From an uncultured bacterium (lineage in GTDB: Bacteria; Desulfobacterota; Binatia; UBA1149; CAITLU01), in the NCBI GenBank assembly GCA_903893315.1, contig CAITLU010000002.1, positions 1 through 64,000 of the forward strand: a stretch of 64,000 nucleotides of DNA, given 5' to 3'. The notes under the pieces were generated by a model, which was not told where the DNA came from, ran no database searches, and saw only the letters and a list, made by a program, of their open reading frames with translations. How positions within the stretch are numbered: the first letter of the stretch is position 1; every line of letters begins with the position of its first letter. Both the position numbers and the translations under genes were made by a program. Shown piece by piece: positions 61,562 through 64,000 of the stretch.

Positions 61562-63860
61562 TGCGGTGGTGTTCGTCGCTGCTTCTGCTGCTGCCGTGTG
61601 GGCGGCGGTTCAGTGGATGCAGGCCAACGTGCTCTCCACTTTGCCGGAGAACCTTGCCCACCTTCAAGCCTACCGTCCACCTTCCAACTGCATCATTTTC
61701 GATGCGGCTGGAAATCTGATCGACGAATTTTACGTCGAGCGTCGTATCTGGGTGCCGATCAAGGAGCTTCCCGATCACGTCTGGCAGGCGTTCGTCGCGG
61801 CCGAAGACCGGCGTTTTTTCGCACACGGCGGCGTCGATCCGGCCGGTATCGTGCGCGCCCTGATCTCCAATCTTCGCCACGGCGGCGTCAGCCAGGGCGG
61901 CTCGACCATCACCCAGCAGATCGTCAAGAATCTGCTGGTCGGTCACGAACGCAGTTACACTCGCAAGCTGCGGGAAGCGGTTCTTGCCATTCGTCTGGAG
62001 CGCGAGCTGACCAAGAAACAGCTCCTGGAACTCTACATCAACTACATCTATCTGGGTTCGGGCAACTACGGCGTCGAGGCTGCGGCCGAAGACTACTTCG
62101 GCAAGCACGCCGCCGAACTCGACGCAGGGCAGGCGGCAACGCTGGCCGGTCTGGTCCCCTCGCCGTCGCGATATTCTCCGCACCGTCATCCCGAGCAGGC
62201 CATCGCGCGACGTTCCTACGTGCTCGGCCGCATGGTCGAGGAGGGCTACATCACGCTAGGGGACTCGCGGCGTTTTGCGCAGGCTCCGGTGGTGATTCCG
62301 GTCGACCGGCCCGCGCGCACCAGTGTCGGGCTGGCCTATCTGACCGAAGTCAGGCGCGAGATTCGTCGTTTGTTCGGAACCGCGGCGCCGCTGGTTCACG
62401 GGTTCCACGTCTACACGACCATCGACATGGGAGTGCAGGCGCGCGCCGAGACGGCGCTGCGCGAGGCTCTGCAGGCGGTCGATCAGCGGCGCGGCCGGCG
62501 CGGCGTCGTCGCCCACCTCTCGGACCCCGAGGTCGGGGCTTTCCTCGAAAAAGCTGCGGGGCTCGACCGCGAGTCCGGCAGTGGCGCCGTGCGGCCGCCC
62601 GAAGCCGAACGTTGTTTCGAGGCCGTGGTCGGCAAGACCAAAGGGCTCGAGACGCTGCACGCCGGGCCGTTCACGTTCGCACTGCGAGGTGATGATCGCA
62701 GCGCCAGTGTTCGCGGCAGGGATGGTACCGGCCGTCACGTTCTTTCTTCGGATGCCCACGCCGGCGATCTGCTCAAGGTCTGTGCCGTCGACGAGCACAC
62801 GGTTCGTCTGGATCCGAAACCGTGGGCTGAAGGCGGCGTGGTGGTGATCGACAATGAGACCGGACACGTGAGCGCTCTGGTCGGCGGCTACAAGGACGTG
62901 CTCGAAGGTTTCGTGCGCGCCACGCAGGCGCGGCGCCAGCCCGGCAGTTCGTTCAAACCCTACGTCTACGGCACGGCGCTCAAGTCGGGGAAGAATCAAC
63001 TCGACATGGTCTACGATGGGCCGATCAGTCTGCCGGGCGGCAACGGCAAGATGTGGAGCCCAGGCAATTTCGACGACAAGTACTTCGGCAATCTGCCGAT
63101 GCGCAATGCGCTGGCCAAGAGCCTCAACACCGTGTCGGTGCGCCTGACCTACGAACTCGGTCCGCGTCGCGTGGCCGAGACGGCGCATGCGATGGGAGTG
63201 CGCTCGCCATTGCGCGCCGACATGTCGATCGCGCTCGGCTCCAGCGAAGTGACGCCGATGGATCAGGCCCTCGGTTATGCGGCCATCGCCCGCATGGGCG
63301 CTCCGACCGACCCGGTCTTCATCGAATCGATTCGCGATTCGTCGGGCAAACTCATCGGAGTGGCGGGCGGCAACGTGGTGGTCGGCGACCAGAACCTCGG
63401 CAAACTGCCGGGCGGTCCCCTGCCCAGGGCGTTGCCGGCCGGTGTGGCCTACGAACTCGCTGACATGATGCGCGAGGTGGTGCATTCGGGAACCGCGCGC
63501 AAGGCATACAAGGAAGGTTACGATCGGGCCGGCAAGACCGGCACCACCAACGAATACGTCGACGGCTGGTTCGTCGGCTTCGATCGCCGTCACACCACGG
63601 CGGTGTGGGTCGGCTCCGACGGTACGACCAGTCTCGGGGATCGCGAGACTGGCGGCGTCACTTCGCTGCCGGCCTGGATAAAGATCATGGACTCGCTCGA
63701 GGGCTCGGGCGGCGAGAGATTGCCGATTCCCGACCAGGCGGTGCTCGTCAATGTCGGCGGCAGCTGGTTCGGCTTCCCGCGCGGCAAGGTCCGGCCCGGA
63801 GATCTGCACGTGCAGCCCCAAGGCTCCGAGCCGCTCGCGCGCTTTCCTTCCGATTCGTGA
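61503..63860 (+). CDS. Class A penicillin-binding protein (PBP1-type)
   Basis: From ATG 61503 (GAAGG upstream) 785 residues. After a basic tail and one membrane segment, the GT51 domain has EDRRFF (about 101), QGGSTITQQIVKNLL (about 132) and the RKLREAVLAIRLE motif. The transpeptidase domain has SSFK (Ser near 482), SLN (near 540) and KTGT (near 678). It polymerises and cross-links peptidoglycan. The ATG shares bases with an opposite-strand ATG of the lipoprotein gene. Confidence 0.93.
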   Translation: MAAKRKVRAGKRRLLVRSFIAVVFVAASAAAVWAAVQWMQANVLSTLPENLAHLQAYRPPSNCIIFDAAGNLIDEFYVERRIWVPIKELPDHVWQAFVAAEDRRFFAHGGVDPAGIVRALISNLRHGGVSQGGSTITQQIVKNLLVGHERSYTRKLREAVLAIRLERELTKKQLLELYINYIYLGSGNYGVEAAAEDYFGKHAAELDAGQAATLAGLVPSPSRYSPHRHPEQAIARRSYVLGRMVEEGYITLGDSRRFAQAPVVIPVDRPARTSVGLAYLTEVRREIRRLFGTAAPLVHGFHVYTTIDMGVQARAETALREALQAVDQRRGRRGVVAHLSDPEVGAFLEKAAGLDRESGSGAVRPPEAERCFEAVVGKTKGLETLHAGPFTFALRGDDRSASVRGRDGTGRHVLSSDAHAGDLLKVCAVDEHTVRLDPKPWAEGGVVVIDNETGHVSALVGGYKDVLEGFVRATQARRQPGSSFKPYVYGTALKSGKNQLDMVYDGPISLPGGNGKMWSPGNFDDKYFGNLPMRNALAKSLNTVSVRLTYELGPRRVAETAHAMGVRSPLRADMSIALGSSEVTPMDQALGYAAIARMGAPTDPVFIESIRDSSGKLIGVAGGNVVVGDQNLGKLPGGPLPRALPAGVAYELADMMREVVHSGTARKAYKEGYDRAGKTGTTNEYVDGWFVGFDRRHTTAVWVGSDGTTSLGDRETGGVTSLPAWIKIMDSLEGSGGERLPIPDQAVLVNVGGSWFGFPRGKVRPGDLHVQPQGSEPLARFPSDS

Positions 63861-63918
63861 CAGTTCTCCGCAGGGGTTTCTCGACGCGGCCCCCTTCAAG
63901 CTCGAGCGCCGCCGGCGC

Positions 63919-64000
63919 CTAGTGCAAGTACCACACAAGCGTCCACAGGCCGGCGTGGATGGCGACGATTGACCACAGGACAGCCTGGAAGTCGCTCTGG
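63919..64000 (-). CDS. C-terminal fragment of a small membrane protein (5' end outside window)
   Basis: Read on the minus strand, the last complete codons give QSDFQAVLWSIVAIHAGL followed by WTLVWYLH and TAG at 63919-63921. The hydrophobic stretch looks like a terminal transmembrane helix. The gene continues past the window, so the family cannot be named. It is convergent with the penicillin-binding-protein gene. Confidence 0.45.
   Translation of the reverse strand, partial: QSDFQAVLWSIVAIHAGLWTLVWYLH

Noticed and set aside
1-64000. CRISPR arrays, IS elements, reverse transcriptase, rRNA or tRNA genes
   Set aside because: Looked for on both strands; no spaced direct repeats, transposase, RT motif or RNA gene could be supported.

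Overview
The window is GC-rich, densely packed bacterial chromosome with almost all coding space used on both strands. The periplasmic-glucan genes (opgG twice, opgH), a lipobox lipoprotein, a Tat-exported molybdoenzyme and a membrane-anchored multihaem cytochrome c indicate a Gram-negative cell. The many acyl-CoA genes, molybdoenzymes, a selenoprotein and exported DUF1566 proteins resemble uncultured Deltaproteobacteria/Binatota-type genomes. That placement is an inference from gene content only. No rRNA, tRNA, CRISPR array or intact insertion sequence was seen.

Layout. 1-1463: tandem exported DUF1566 (C-type-lectin-fold) proteins whose 3' ends differ in the manner of diversity-generating-retroelement (DGR) variable regions, then a truncated, frameshifted avd-like gene and a broken cupin-regulator gene; no reverse transcriptase is present. 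1541-5262: arsenic operon (arsR, ACR3, an ArsD-AhpD fusion with a cysteine-pair tail, and a cysteine desulfurase-rhodanese fusion) behind a clear sigma70-type promoter. 5450-10882: Fe-type alcohol dehydrogenase, six-haem NapC/NirT-like cytochrome, sulfatase plus amidohydrolase. 10914-14701: FAD oxidoreductase, gluconate-dehydrogenase-type small subunit and GMC flavoenzyme. 14853-20251: acyl-CoA dehydrogenase, acetoacetyl-CoA synthetase, HMG-CoA-lyase-like enzyme and a BtrH_N/DUF4872 protein.

20308-28847 (minus strand): catabolic cluster of acyl-CoA dehydrogenase, Zn alcohol dehydrogenase, ferredoxin, nitroreductase-like flavoprotein, SCP2-type thiolase, a Tat-exported class II DMSO-reductase-family molybdoenzyme and a TetR regulator. 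29033-34215 (plus strand): MarR regulator, 4Fe-4S protein, an AhpD-family selenoprotein in which an in-frame TGA encodes the Sec of a CxxU motif, and a second molybdopterin enzyme. The two opposed clusters may form one redox/catabolic island.

34272-64000: radical SAM protein, HMGL-type and KDPG aldolases, exported glycoside hydrolase with thrombospondin-type-3 calcium repeats, TetR regulator, RNA-methyltransferase-like protein, amidase, broken M24 peptidase gene, opgG, gamma-family PLP enzyme, M15-like peptidase, glyoxalase-fold protein, enoyl-CoA hydratase/isomerase, YhhQ transporter, biotin carboxylase, HEPN/MNT pair, opgG-opgH operon, TerC protein, an exported protein of unknown function, a TPR-type lipoprotein and a class A penicillin-binding protein.

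The strongest discoveries are the recoded AhpD selenoprotein (TGA at 31592-31594 with a candidate bacterial SECIS), the DGR remnant at the left edge, and the ArsD-AhpD fusion.
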